Assembly (NCBI GenBank): GCA_001898225.1
Contig: MKTJ01000092.1
Location: forward strand, 129,849-193,848
Reading direction: 5' to 3'
Origin: Chloroflexi bacterium 54-19
Lineage (GTDB): Bacteria > Chloroflexota > Chloroflexia > Chloroheliales > Chloroheliaceae
DNA: 64,000 nt
The translations under genes were made by a program, and so were the position numbers. This document shows positions 23,774 to 33,512 of the stretch, in pieces. The notes below the pieces were generated by a model. It was not told the origin of the DNA. It saw only the letters and a list, made by a program, of their open reading frames with translations, and did no database searches. Position 1 is the first letter of the stretch. Each line of letters starts with the position of its first letter.

Positions 23774-26197
23774 CTACCGGACCGGCTCAACCGCTTCGCT
23801 TGTATCGAAGTCGCCTTCTTCCGCCTCACCCTCGATAGATACCGGCGGCAGGATTTTGTCCAGCCATTTCGGAATCCACCAGGCCGATTTGCCGAGCAGG
23901 TACATCACGGCGGGTACCAGGGTCATACGGACGATAAAGGCATCCACGAACACCCCAATCGCCAGACTAAACCCGATAGACCGGATATTGGCGTCGTGGT
24001 TGCCGATAAACCCGGCGAAGACCGCGACCATAATCGCTGCCGCCGCCGTGACCACTTTGGCACCCATACTGAAGCCGATTTCAACGGCCCGTTTGGGGTC
24101 ACTGGTCCTGGCGTAAACCTCGTGCATGCTCGATACCAGGAAGAATTCGTAGTCCATCGCCAGCCCGAACAGGATACCGGTGGTTATGATGGGCATGAAG
24201 CTGATAATCGGGGCCGCGTCCGCGATACCCAACCAACCCCACTGGAAAATCGCCACCGTGGCACCAAACATTGAGAGGACCGAAAACAGGAATCCGACGG
24301 TTGCCTTTATCGGTATCAGGATTGAGCGGAAAGCAATCAGCAGCAGTATCAGGGAAAGACCCACTACCACGACCAGGTAGACCGGCAAGGCGTTAGCCAG
24401 CTTGGTGTTAATATCGTCTTGCAGAGCGGTATAGCCGGTCACGGAGAGCGCAACCTGCGGGTTGCCGCTGGCTTTCGCCGGGTTGGTGCGGATATTGGTT
24501 ATCAGGTCGGAGGTCTGCTGAGCCGAAGGGGCGCTGGCGGGGATTACCTGGATAATCCCGGTCTTGCCGTCGGCGGTGACCGAGGCAGGCTGGGCGACCT
24601 TAACGCCGGAAACCTGGTTCAATTGGGTCGCGATTTTATTCAGTTCGGCCAGGTTGGAATACTGGGCAATCTGGGTTTCAAGCTGAGCCTTGGCCGCTTC
24701 CAGTTGTTTCTGGCCCTCGGTCTGGGCTGTCGCGATGTCCTGCTGCAACTTGGCCTTGAGTTCCGGGGTATTGGCCTCGGCGGCTTGCTTCTGGAATTTG
24801 GCCGTCATCGCAGCCGTCTGGGCATCAATCTGCTTCTGGAAAGCCGCCGTCAGAGCGGACCGGACCGCCGCCTTATCGGCATCCGTGACAGGCGGGACAT
24901 TATCGGCCAGCACGATTAAAGGCGCATTAAATCCGACCCCAAAGGCGTTGGAGAGCAAATCGTAAGCTTTTTTCTGGGTGGTATTCGCAGCGGCGTATTC
25001 GTCGTTGGGCAGGCCGAGTTTCAGATTTGTCACCGGGAAGGCCAGCAACGCTACCACGATAAGGCTGAAAATAATCGGCACTACCGGGGTGCGGGTAAGG
25101 ATGCGCCCACCCTTATACCAGATAGTCGATTGGCTGACAGAGTGATGAGCAATCACGCCTTGCTGCTGCGCCTCGGCAATTTTAGCGGCGGTCTTCTTAC
25201 CAAAGATATTTTTCCCGGCGATACCGAAAATGGCCGGGCAGACCGAGACAGCGACCAGGGCGGCGACCGCAATCGCGGCAGCCCCGGCCAGGCCCATGGT
25301 GGTCATAAAAGGAATGTTGACAACGCTCAGGGCGGACAAAGCGATAATCACCGTGGTCGCCGCGAAAATAACGGCGTTCCCGGCGGTGCCGATGGCCCGG
25401 CCCGCAGCGTCCTTGTAGCTATGGCCTTCCAGGAGCAGGTTACGGTAGCGTGAAATGATAAAGAGCGAATAGTCGATACCGACCGCCAGGCCGAGCATCA
25501 GGCTCAGGACCGGGGTGGTTGAGCTAATATTGACGACCTGGCTGAGCGAAAACAGCCCGGCCACGCTGATACCGACCCCCAGGATGGCGATAAGCAACGG
25601 CATCCCGGCGGCAATCAACGCGCCAAAGGTTATTGCCAGCACCATCAGGGCTATCAGGACACCAACGATTTCGGTGACGCCGATAATTTCACCCACGCCG
25701 AGGTAAATCAGGCCCCCGGCCCGTTCGACCTCAAGGCCGTTATTATTGATACTGCCTGTAATACTGGCAATCTGGTCGAGAATGGCTTTATCTATCTGGC
25801 CGGACCCGTCCTTCAACTGGACCAGCGCATAGGCGGTCTTGCCATCACTTGAAACCGCGTTAGGATTGATAAAGGGACTGACTACGTTTACGACCCCGGT
25901 CACGCTTTTGACCTGGGTCAGGTTGGATTCGATTGCGCTTTGAAAATCACTTACTTTTTTATCGGTGGTATGATAAACAATCGTGCCGGAGCCTTTACCC
26001 GTGCTGGGGAATAATTGGGCTACGCGGTCAATGGCAACCTGGGCCTCGGTGCCTGGAATGGAAATGGCGTTGCTGACGGGTTTGTAGAAAACGCCCGCCC
26101 CGGTCCCCAGGATGGCTAAAATGACCACCCAGAACGCGATAACCCACCATTTCTTTGTAAAAAAGAATATGCCCAGGTTATGTAAAAATCTACCCAT
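23774..26197 (-). CDS. MMPL/RND-superfamily transporter
   Basis: An 807-residue membrane transporter of the MmpL/YdfJ type with twelve predicted helices in two repeats. The first helix is at 17-37, followed by an extracytoplasmic domain (40-175), helices 2-6 (about 175-350), a second domain (about 395-600) and helices 8-12 (about 600-780). Proton-relay-type motifs GLAVGIDYSLFIISRYR and GLAMDYEFFLVSSMHEVY occur at equivalent places in each half. The second domain contains an Ala/Gln/Lys-rich coiled coil (about 455-525), unusual beside textbook MmpL proteins. It probably exports lipids or hydrophobic drugs. The divergent TetR gene and the interleaved promoters point to repression by that TetR protein. 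Confidence 0.9.
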   Translation of the reverse strand: MGRFLHNLGIFFFTKKWWVIAFWVVILAILGTGAGVFYKPVSNAISIPGTEAQVAIDRVAQLFPSTGKGSGTIVYHTTDKKVSDFQSAIESNLTQVKSVTGVVNVVSPFINPNAVSSDGKTAYALVQLKDGSGQIDKAILDQIASITGSINNNGLEVERAGGLIYLGVGEIIGVTEIVGVLIALMVLAITFGALIAAGMPLLIAILGVGISVAGLFSLSQVVNISSTTPVLSLMLGLAVGIDYSLFIISRYRNLLLEGHSYKDAAGRAIGTAGNAVIFAATTVIIALSALSVVNIPFMTTMGLAGAAAIAVAALVAVSVCPAIFGIAGKNIFGKKTAAKIAEAQQQGVIAHHSVSQSTIWYKGGRILTRTPVVPIIFSLIVVALLAFPVTNLKLGLPNDEYAAANTTQKKAYDLLSNAFGVGFNAPLIVLADNVPPVTDADKAAVRSALTAAFQKQIDAQTAAMTAKFQKQAAEANTPELKAKLQQDIATAQTEGQKQLEAAKAQLETQIAQYSNLAELNKIATQLNQVSGVKVAQPASVTADGKTGIIQVIPASAPSAQQTSDLITNIRTNPAKASGNPQVALSVTGYTALQDDINTKLANALPVYLVVVVGLSLILLLIAFRSILIPIKATVGFLFSVLSMFGATVAIFQWGWLGIADAAPIISFMPIITTGILFGLAMDYEFFLVSSMHEVYARTSDPKRAVEIGFSMGAKVVTAAAAIMVAVFAGFIGNHDANIRSIGFSLAIGVFVDAFIVRMTLVPAVMYLLGKSAWWIPKWLDKILPPVSIEGEAEEGDFDTSEAVEPVR

Positions 26198-26377
26198 CTT
26201 GCTTTTCCTCTTACCTAAAAGCTTCTAAATTTGTAAAACAATACCTACTTTTCAAACCGGGGATGCGATGTGTCGGCAGCGAACACCGCAAAGCCAGCAG
26301 ACCCGCAGCCCCGCTGCTTTTCGGGTAAATCTCTACAAAGCCTATTTCTACAACTCCTTTGCTAGATCGCCTGGGAG

Positions 26378-26442
26378 TTGCAACGTTCCAATAGACTGTG
26401 TATAATATAATATAGTGTATATCATAATTCGGCGTAAGTCAA
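26378..26442. promoter_or_regulatory. Overlapping divergent promoters of the MMPL and TetR genes
   Basis: Plus strand: TTGCAA (26378-26383), N17, TATAAT (26401-26406). Minus strand: TTGACT (26437-26442), N17, TACACT (26414-26419). The two -10 boxes lie back to back, and between them is an AT-rich stretch with GTGTATA repeated at 26398 and 26415. One repressor bound here would shut both genes, as expected for a TetR-transporter pair. The MMPL mRNA would have a leader of about 210 bases with a CAACTCC/GGAGTTG hairpin (26351-26380). Confidence 0.7.
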
Positions 26443-26466
26443 TAGTCATTTGTGAAATTTATAGCT

Positions 26467-27111
26467 ATGGTTAAACAAGAAAAAGATTATGGGTCAATGG
26501 AAAATTTAGAAGGAGCGAGAGTTCCCGACCGGGTCACTCCGAACCCGGCCAGCGAGGACCGGCGGCATCGCCGGACCCGGCAGCTACTCAGCCGGGCCCT
26601 GATTGCGCTGTCGCTGGAAAAAGGCTACGAAGCGGTGACCATCCGGGATATTACCAACCGGGCCAACGTGGGCTATGCTACTTTTTTCCGGCACTACCGG
26701 GATAAAAATGAATTGCTCAAAGGGGTGGGGGAGGTGGTCCTGGAAGAAATCATTGACTTGCTTTCGCCGGTCGACGCAGGGGGCGACCCCAGGCTGTTTG
26801 GGCTGACTTTATTCAGGTATGTGGCGGATCATTCCGAAATCGTGCGGGTATTGCTGGGCAGCCAGGAGATTATGAAGCAGGTTATCGCCAAGGTGGAACA
26901 GCGTATCGTCACCACCCACAAGGCCGAGCCCGATAGCCCGGTCCCACTCGAAATCATTGCGCATCACAGCATCACCGCCAGCATCAGCCTGATAGAATGG
27001 TGGCTGACCAACAACATGCCTTATTCCCCGGAAGAAATGGGCCGCTATTATTTCGAACTGGTCATTTGCCCCACCAAACCGATGCTCAAAGTCAGTCCGG
27101 GCCTGCTCTAG
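26467..27111 (+). CDS. TetR/AcrR-family transcriptional regulator
   Basis: A 214-residue regulator from the ATG at 26467; a GTG at 26452 and ATG at 26497 are also possible because no clear ribosome site marks any of them. The TetR HTH spans about residues 33-80: RTRQLLSRALIALSLEKGYEAVTIRDITNRANVGYATFFRHYRDK split over the helices. The C-terminal ligand-binding part is helical, ending in SLIEWWLTNNMPYSPEEMGRYY, a pattern of Chloroflexota/Firmicutes-type TetR proteins. Its likely target is the MMPL promoter it overlaps. Its stop codon shares two bases with the stop of the convergent KdpD-like gene. Confidence 0.88.
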   Translation: MVKQEKDYGSMENLEGARVPDRVTPNPASEDRRHRRTRQLLSRALIALSLEKGYEAVTIRDITNRANVGYATFFRHYRDKNELLKGVGEVVLEEIIDLLSPVDAGGDPRLFGLTLFRYVADHSEIVRVLLGSQEIMKQVIAKVEQRIVTTHKAEPDSPVPLEIIAHHSITASISLIEWWLTNNMPYSPEEMGRYYFELVICPTKPMLKVSPGLL

Positions 27112-28373
27112 GCCGTGAGACTGACAATATAAACGTCGATGCCCCTCAACTGGCGAAGGACTTTATCGGTAAAACCGCCGAACAGCCGCTCCCGCAAGGT
27201 GGGGCGGGAGCTTTCGCCGATTACAACAAGCGTGGCGCGTTTGGTGCGGGCCTCGTTTACCAGGAGTTCCACCGGGTCACCACTCAATTCAATAAACGGC
27301 ATCTTCAACGAGCGGGTCAGGAGGCGCAGAGGGGCGATAGCTTCTTCCTGCGAAGCTTTCCGGTTGTCGTCGGTCCAGACCGTCACGACTTCGACCGGGG
27401 CGTTCAAACGGCGGGCTATTCGCCAGCCTCGCCGGATTATTCTGGCCTCGCGGGGGTTTTGTAAAACGCAAATCAGGACAAAAGAGTTAGCCGAAAGGGG
27501 TTCTTCCTCGCTGACCTCATCGCTATCTTTATGGTGGCGCTGGCTGGCGCTGCTCTCCACCGCGTCGGCGGTCTCGCGCAGGGCCAGTTCGCGCAAGACC
27601 AGGAGGTTGCTGGTCTTGAAGAAATTATTGAGGGCCTGGTAAATCTTGTCCTGGCGGTAGACCTTGCCCTGGCGAATCCGTTCGCGCAATTCTTCGGGCG
27701 GCAAATCAATCAGGACAACGTTATCGGCCAGGTCGAGGATGCGGTCGGGGAAAGTCTCCCGCACCCGCGTTTTGGTCAATTCGTAGACCCGATCATTGAG
27801 ACTTTCGAGGTGCTGCACGTTCACGGTGCTATAGACATCAATCCCGGCAGCCAGGATTTCTTCGATGTCTTCGTAGCGCTTGGTGTGGTCCAGGCCGGGC
27901 GGGTTGGTGTGAGCCAACTCATCCACCAGCACAAGCTGGGGCTGGCGGGCCAGGACAGCGGCGGTATCCATTTCCTCTTGAACAGTGCCCCGGTATTCAA
28001 CCTGGCGGCGCGGGATTATTTCGAAACCTTGCAGCAATTTTTCGGTTTCTTTGCGGCCATGCAGTTCCACGTAACCGATTACCACATCCATACCCTGGGC
28101 CTTGAGGTCGCGGGCTTCTTCGAGCATGGCATAGGTCTTCCCGACCCCTGCCGCCGCGCCCAGGAATATTTTGAGGCTGCCCCGGTTGCGGTAGGGACGC
28201 CAAAACGGAGGCCGCTCTTCGTTGACCTCCGGGTCTTGCTCACCCGGTGGGCCGTGGTTGTCGCCGTCAGACTCAAATCCTGCCGGGGATTCCATGATTT
28301 CGGAGAGCGACAACTGGCGCGGCCTGGGCCGGGAGTTAGTTTGCCGGTTTAAATTTTCTTCCTCTTCGCTCAT
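27108..28373 (-). CDS. kdpD: KdpD sensor part only: KdpD P-loop domain plus universal stress domain, no kinase
   Basis: A 421-residue soluble protein equal to the N-terminal cytoplasmic region of KdpD. A 65-residue unstructured acidic head precedes the KdpD domain with Walker A GAAAGVGKT (72-80), RKETEKLLQGFEIIPRR, Walker B LVLVDELAHTNPPG and YSTVNVQHLESLND. A UspA-like domain follows (about 290-420, ending in RLFGGFTDKVLRQL). There are no membrane helices and no HisKA or HATPase domain; these are found in a separate gene at 35429-37282. It is the last gene of the kdp structural operon. It may bind c-di-AMP or ATP through the Usp part and feed potassium status to the kinase in trans (inference). 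Confidence 0.9.
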   Translation of the reverse strand: MSEEEENLNRQTNSRPRPRQLSLSEIMESPAGFESDGDNHGPPGEQDPEVNEERPPFWRPYRNRGSLKIFLGAAAGVGKTYAMLEEARDLKAQGMDVVIGYVELHGRKETEKLLQGFEIIPRRQVEYRGTVQEEMDTAAVLARQPQLVLVDELAHTNPPGLDHTKRYEDIEEILAAGIDVYSTVNVQHLESLNDRVYELTKTRVRETFPDRILDLADNVVLIDLPPEELRERIRQGKVYRQDKIYQALNNFFKTSNLLVLRELALRETADAVESSASQRHHKDSDEVSEEEPLSANSFVLICVLQNPREARIIRRGWRIARRLNAPVEVVTVWTDDNRKASQEEAIAPLRLLTRSLKMPFIELSGDPVELLVNEARTKRATLVVIGESSRPTLRERLFGGFTDKVLRQLRGIDVYIVSLTA

Positions 28374-28383
28374 ACTTTAACTA

Positions 28384-28479
28384 TTATAATTCGTTCCGGT
28401 GTCTTTGAAGCAGGAAAAACAACAGGTTCAACATTCCGGCCAGGGCCAGGAAAATAACCGCCAGGATTAACCATTCCAT
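28384..28479 (-). CDS. 31-residue single-span membrane peptide in the kdp operon
   Basis: An ORF from ATG at 28479 to TAA encoding MEWLILAVIFLALAGMLN... with one hydrophobic helix (residues 3-24) and a basic tail (QRHRNEL). It fills the space between kdpC and the KdpD sensor gene, and its stop is 10 bases before the next start. Size and layout resemble KdpF but the sequence is distinct. AAAGGCG lies 10-14 bases upstream. Its place in the operon makes a real gene likely; a role as a small subunit of KdpFABC or of the sensor is inference. Confidence 0.6.
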   Translation of the reverse strand: MEWLILAVIFLALAGMLNLLFFLLQRHRNEL

Positions 28480-28577
28480 ATGTAAATACGCCTTTTGCTC
28501 GTCTTGGTAGAGTTGGCCCGAAAATTTCGGGCCAACTGTGGGTTTCCGGTCTGTCTCGATTCTTTTTAGCTAAAGAA

Positions 28578-29312
28578 TTATTTGGCCGGGGCAGGCGGCG
28601 CACCAAACAGGTTATCCAGGGCCAGGTTTAACTTCAAAACATTGACGCCCGGCTCGCCCAGGATACCCAGGTCGCGGCCATCAGTATTCTGGTCAATCAA
28701 AGTTTTAACTTGCTCCGGGGTAATCGAGGCGGCTTTACCGCCCTCGGCTTTGCGAGCCTGGACAATCCGGTTGACCTGTAGGGTGGCCGCGTCAACTGAA
28801 ATTTGAGGGTCGAGACCGCTCCCGCTGGCCGTCACAATATCGGCGGGCAACTTGGCATCGGCGGCCAGGCCGTTTTCCTGGCGGAATTGTTCGGCGTAAT
28901 TCTTGACGCCCAGGTAACTGCCCGGTACGTAGTAAGTATTCGGTTTCCCGGCGACCGGGGTAGCGTTTGGCGGCGGTGTTTGCCCGTCGGTCACGGTCAC
29001 TTCGCTGCCGTTGCCGTCAATCAGTTGGGGGTTGGTCGGCCCCAGGTTGGAAGCGCCCGACCCGGCGGCATTGTAGCCAACCGCGCTGGGCCGCCCATGG
29101 AAATACTCTGCACGGGTAAACTGCTGCCCGATAAGCTCCGAACCGATAACCTGCCCTTGCGAATTGGTAATCAGGCTGCCGTTGGCCTGTTTGTTAAAAG
29201 CGACCTGGCCGATGCCCCAGACCAGCAGAGGGTAAATTATGACCGTTAGCACCAGTAAAACTACGATTACTTTGACCGAATTCCAGGTTTCGCGTCCTAA
29301 AGTCTTTAACAT
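28578..29312 (-). CDS. kdpC: Potassium-transporting ATPase subunit C
   Basis: A 244-residue KdpC, longer than the roughly 190 of Escherichia coli because of a Gly/Asn/Pro-rich insertion (about 95-125). One N-terminal membrane helix (13-35) anchors a periplasmic/extracytoplasmic domain. The family motifs GQQFTRAEYFHGRPSA, GSGLDPQIS and NVLKLNLALD are seen. KdpC stabilises the KdpA-KdpB complex and raises ATP affinity. The start follows AAAGGCAAG. The gene is 115 bases after kdpB. Confidence 0.95.
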   Translation of the reverse strand: MLKTLGRETWNSVKVIVVLLVLTVIIYPLLVWGIGQVAFNKQANGSLITNSQGQVIGSELIGQQFTRAEYFHGRPSAVGYNAAGSGASNLGPTNPQLIDGNGSEVTVTDGQTPPPNATPVAGKPNTYYVPGSYLGVKNYAEQFRQENGLAADAKLPADIVTASGSGLDPQISVDAATLQVNRIVQARKAEGGKAASITPEQVKTLIDQNTDGRDLGILGEPGVNVLKLNLALDNLFGAPPAPAK

Positions 29313-29427
29313 TTTCTTGCCTTTAATTTTCCTAAGAATTCCTTTTAAATTCTTCTTTTCTTTCTCGCCTGAAAGCGGGTTGAGGCCGGTTATTATTCCC
29401 GGCCTCCCACCGCTACGAGCGTCACTT

Positions 29428-31638
29428 CTAGCGGATACCCAGCACGGTCAGGATTACGTCAATAATCTTGATGCCGATAAAAGGTGCAACTACCCCGCCG
29501 AGGCCGTAAATCAGGAGGTTACGCCGCAAGATGGAAGCGGCCCCCAGCGCCCGGTACTTGATACCGCGCAAAGCCAGCGGCACCAGCATAATGATAATCA
29601 GGGCGTTGAAGATTACCGCGCTCAGGATGGCCGTGTAGGGCGAGGTCAGACCCATGATGTTGAGCGGTCCCAGGTAGTTGAGATAGTCCTGGGAGGTGCT
29701 GGGGTTGGCGACCACCGCCCCTACCGCGAACATCGCCGGGATAATCGCAAAGTACTTAGCGACATCATTCGAAATCGAGAAGGTCGTCAGGGCCCCGCGG
29801 GTCATCAGGAGTTGCTTGCCCACCTCCACGATTTCGATAAGCTTGGTCGGGTTGCTATCCAGGTCAACCATGTTCCCGGCCTCTTTGGCGGCGGTCGTGC
29901 CACTATTCATGGCGACCCCCACGTCAGACTGGGCCAGGGCCGGGGCGTCGTTGGTACCGTCCCCGGTCATTGCCACCAGTTTGCCCCCTGCTTGCTGCTG
30001 TTTAATCAGCTTCATCTTGGTTTCGGGGGTCGCCTCGGCCAGGAAATCATCTACCCCGGCTTCCTCGGCTATCGCCGCCGCCGTGAGGGGGTTATCCCCG
30101 GTAATCATTACGGTGCGGATACCCATGCGCCGTAACTCGTCGAAGCGTTCGCGAATACCGCCTTTGACAATATCCTTGAGGTAAATGACACCCAGCGCCC
30201 GGTCGTTGCGGGCCACCACCAGAGGCGTACCACCGTTTTTAGCGATACCGCTCACGACTTCCTCAAGCTGCGGCGGAATGGCCCCGCCCCGCGACCGCAC
30301 ATATTTCACGATGGCATCGGCGGCACCCTTGCGAATCTCGGTGCCGTCAAAGTTAATGCCGCTCATACGGGTCTGGGCCGTAAACGGGATGAACTCGACA
30401 GAAGGGTCGGCCACCTCGCGACCCCGCAGACCGTATTTTTCCTTTGCCAGGACCACAATCGAACGGCCTTCCGGGGTTTCGTCGGCCAACGAGCTTAACT
30501 GGGCAGCGTCCGCCAGGTCCCGCACGTTGATTCCCGGCAGCGGTACGAACTCGGCGGCCTGGCGGTTGCCGAGCGTTATTGTCCCGGTCTTATCCAGCAG
30601 CAGCACGTCCACGTCCCCGGCGGCTTCGACGGCCCGGCCACTCATCGCCAGCACGTTGCGCTGCACCAGGCGGTCCATCCCGGCGATACCGATGGCCGAG
30701 AGTAGCCCGCCGATGGTAGTCGGGATAAGACAGACCAGCAGGGCTACCAGGATAGTGGTGGATTGAGGCGCGCCGCTATAGATGGCGTAAGGCTGGAGGC
30801 TGATTATGACCAGCATGAAAACGATGGTCAGACCCGCAATCAGGATGTTGAGGGCGATTTCGTTCGGTGTCTTCTGGCGGTTAGCCCCTTCGACCAGGGC
30901 AATCATCCGGTCCAAAAAGCTTTCGCCGGGGTTGGAGGTAACCTGGACTTTTATCCAGTCTGAAAGGACCCTGGTGCCTCCCGTTACCGCCGAGCGGTCG
31001 CCGCCGCTCTCGCGGATAACCGGGGCGCTCTCCCCGGTGATGGCGCTTTCATCCACGCTGGCGATACCCTCGACAATTTCGCCATCGCCCGGAATGACCT
31101 GTCCCGCCACAACCAGCACCACGTCCCCTTTTTTAAGTTGAGAGGCCGGTAATTCGCGGGTCTCGACCTCAGGTGTCCCGGCCTGGTTGCGGGTAATAAC
31201 TTTCGCCAGAGTCTCGGTACGGGTGCGGCGCAGGGTGTCGGCCTGGGCCTTGCCGCGTCCTTCGGCCAACGCCTCGGCAAAGTTGGCGAAAACAACTGTG
31301 AACCAGAGCCAGAGCGAGGTAAACCCGACAAAGAACTGGTCTTTCTGGCTCGCCCCATCGAAAAACCCGGCCACAAAACTGATGGTAGTGATGATGCTGC
31401 CGACCTCGACCACAAACATCACCGGGTTCTTTAGCTGGACACGCGGGTCAAGCTTGGCGAGTGAAGGGCCGATGGCCTGCCGAATCAGGACCGGGTCGAA
31501 GATGGAACTGGCCCGGTGCGGGCGGTTTCCGGGCTGACCGGGCGCGCTTGCCAGGGTGTTTTTGGGATTCGGTCCCCCCGGCAAATCCACCCCGCTATTT
31601 ACGGGGGCCTGCAAATTGTTGACGTTTAGCTCAGACAT
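29428..31638 (-). CDS. kdpB: Potassium-transporting P-type ATPase subunit B
   Basis: A 736-residue P-type ATPase, the energising subunit of KdpFABC in the cell membrane. The phosphorylated residue is D349 in LLLDKTGT. TGES (201-204) is the actuator dephosphorylation motif, which also holds the serine used for inhibition in E. coli. GDGTNDAPAL is the hinge motif. An N-terminal extension of about 45 Pro/Asn-rich residues precedes the region where the E. coli protein (682 residues) begins. The gene lies 53 bases after kdpA. Confidence 0.97.
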   Translation of the reverse strand: MSELNVNNLQAPVNSGVDLPGGPNPKNTLASAPGQPGNRPHRASSIFDPVLIRQAIGPSLAKLDPRVQLKNPVMFVVEVGSIITTISFVAGFFDGASQKDQFFVGFTSLWLWFTVVFANFAEALAEGRGKAQADTLRRTRTETLAKVITRNQAGTPEVETRELPASQLKKGDVVLVVAGQVIPGDGEIVEGIASVDESAITGESAPVIRESGGDRSAVTGGTRVLSDWIKVQVTSNPGESFLDRMIALVEGANRQKTPNEIALNILIAGLTIVFMLVIISLQPYAIYSGAPQSTTILVALLVCLIPTTIGGLLSAIGIAGMDRLVQRNVLAMSGRAVEAAGDVDVLLLDKTGTITLGNRQAAEFVPLPGINVRDLADAAQLSSLADETPEGRSIVVLAKEKYGLRGREVADPSVEFIPFTAQTRMSGINFDGTEIRKGAADAIVKYVRSRGGAIPPQLEEVVSGIAKNGGTPLVVARNDRALGVIYLKDIVKGGIRERFDELRRMGIRTVMITGDNPLTAAAIAEEAGVDDFLAEATPETKMKLIKQQQAGGKLVAMTGDGTNDAPALAQSDVGVAMNSGTTAAKEAGNMVDLDSNPTKLIEIVEVGKQLLMTRGALTTFSISNDVAKYFAIIPAMFAVGAVVANPSTSQDYLNYLGPLNIMGLTSPYTAILSAVIFNALIIIMLVPLALRGIKYRALGAASILRRNLLIYGLGGVVAPFIGIKIIDVILTVLGIR

Positions 31639-31691
31639 TTCTTTTCTTTCTCTTAACTTTCAAGCGGCCTGACGCTGCTTATATGTCCGGT

Positions 31692-33485
31692 TTAGCCGAC
31701 CTGGAATAACTTGCCCGCGTTCATAATGAACTGCTCGACAATCGGTCCCAGCGAGTAAGCCGGAAAATAGGTCAGGGCCCCGACAATCAGGATGACGCCA
31801 ACCAGCAACCCGGAGAAAAGCAGCCCGGTGGTCGGGAAGGTGCCGACACTGGCGGGCACGGTCTTTTTCTTGACCAGCGACCCGGCCAGGGCCAGGATGG
31901 GTATAATCATCAGGAAGCGGCCAATCAGCATCGCAAACCCACCTAAAGTGTTATAGAAATCGGTGTTACCCGTAATTCCGGCGAAGGCGCTGCCATTGTT
32001 CCCGGTCGAACTGGTAAACAGGTAGAGCATCTCGGTCAGGCCGTGTGGTCCAGGGTTGGCAATACTATGCTGGGCGATGTCGTTAATCGAGGCCAGGGCG
32101 CTAAAGCCGAGGATGCTCAACGGCAGAATAAGCACGACCAGCATCACCATTTTCATGTCGCGGGCCTCGATTTTCTTGCCCAGGTATTCGGGCGTCCGGC
32201 CCACCATCAGCCCGGCGATAAAGACCGAGAGGATAACAAAGACCAGGATGCCGTAGAACCCGGCCCCCACCCCGCCGACCACGATTTCACCGAGGGCGAT
32301 GTTCAAAAGCGGTACCATCCCGGCGATAGGGGTATAGCTATCAAAGAAGGAGTTGACCGCCCCGCAACTGGCCGCGGTCGTCACCTCTCCGAAAAGGGAG
32401 GAAGCCGCCATCCCAAAGCGGACTTCTTTACCTTCCATGTTACCGCCGGGGTTGGTATCGGTCGTCGCCACGTTCACGCCCTGGGCTGTCACCAGCGGGT
32501 TGCCCGCCGCCTCAAAGCCGTAGATTACGAAGGCACCGGCTATCAATAGAACCGCCATCGCGCCGAAAATGACCCAGCCCTGGCGCTGGTTGCCGACCCA
32601 CCGCCCGAAAGCGTAGGTCAGGCCCGCCCCGATTGCCAGGATAGAGAGCATTTGCAGGAAGTTACTAAAGGGGGTCGGGTTTTCAAACGGGTGGGACGAG
32701 TTGGCATTGAAAAAGCCACCGCCGTTGGTCCCGAACATTTTTATAGCTTCCTGGCTCGCTACCGGACCCTGCGCGATAACCTGGGTATTGCCCTCAAGGG
32801 TCGTTGCCACGGTATAGTCGTTAAAGTTCTGGGGAACGCCCTGCCAGACCAGCACGACCGCGAAAATGAGGCAGACCGGCAGCAAGATATAGAGACAGCA
32901 CCGGACCAGGTCAACCCAGAAGTTACCGATTTCGCGGGCCGAGCGCCGGGCCAGGGCCCGGATAAAGGCGATGGCGAGTGAGATGCCGACCGCAGCCGAA
33001 ACGAAGTTATGGAAAGCAAGCTGGGTCATCTGGGTAAAGTAGGTCACGCCGCTCCCGGCGCTGGCTGCCCCTGATGCGGCATACGACCCGGCCTCCGGGA
33101 CGTAGTTTTGCCAGTTGGTGTTGGTGGTAAAGCTGGCGGCGGTATTAAAGGCCAGCGCTTCCGGCATTTTCCCGATATGGGTGCCGCTGCCGTCAATGGC
33201 CTGGTTCAGGGGCAAAATATCCTGTAAGCGCAACACCAGGTAGGTCAACAACATCGTCAGCAGGCTAAAGAGCAGCATGGCGACGGCATAGACCTTCCAG
33301 TTCATCTCTTTTGTTTCGTCAAGGCGGAGAACTTTATAGATGCCTCTTTCGACCGGGCGCAATACCGGGTGTAAAAAGGTTTTCTTCCCGGCGAATACCT
33401 GGTAGATATAGATACCCATCGGCCTGGTAATCAGCAGCAGGATGATAAAGTAGACCACCAGTTGGAGTATTCCATTCAGTGTCAT
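31692..33485 (-). CDS. kdpA: Potassium-transporting ATPase subunit A (channel subunit)
   Basis: A 597-residue protein with ten membrane helices and four pore-loop repeats of the SKT superfamily. Selectivity-filter segments include TTNTNWQNY, GTNGGGFFNANSSHPFENP, ASCGAVNSFFDSYTP and TGNNGSAFAG. It binds and selects K+. The start overlaps nothing; kdpF ends 27 bases upstream. Length is slightly above the usual 557-565. Confidence 0.97.
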   Translation of the reverse strand: MTLNGILQLVVYFIILLLITRPMGIYIYQVFAGKKTFLHPVLRPVERGIYKVLRLDETKEMNWKVYAVAMLLFSLLTMLLTYLVLRLQDILPLNQAIDGSGTHIGKMPEALAFNTAASFTTNTNWQNYVPEAGSYAASGAASAGSGVTYFTQMTQLAFHNFVSAAVGISLAIAFIRALARRSAREIGNFWVDLVRCCLYILLPVCLIFAVVLVWQGVPQNFNDYTVATTLEGNTQVIAQGPVASQEAIKMFGTNGGGFFNANSSHPFENPTPFSNFLQMLSILAIGAGLTYAFGRWVGNQRQGWVIFGAMAVLLIAGAFVIYGFEAAGNPLVTAQGVNVATTDTNPGGNMEGKEVRFGMAASSLFGEVTTAASCGAVNSFFDSYTPIAGMVPLLNIALGEIVVGGVGAGFYGILVFVILSVFIAGLMVGRTPEYLGKKIEARDMKMVMLVVLILPLSILGFSALASINDIAQHSIANPGPHGLTEMLYLFTSSTGNNGSAFAGITGNTDFYNTLGGFAMLIGRFLMIIPILALAGSLVKKKTVPASVGTFPTTGLLFSGLLVGVILIVGALTYFPAYSLGPIVEQFIMNAGKLFQVG

Positions 33486-33512
33486 CGGATTGGTTTCCTT
33501 CTTAAGATTTTC

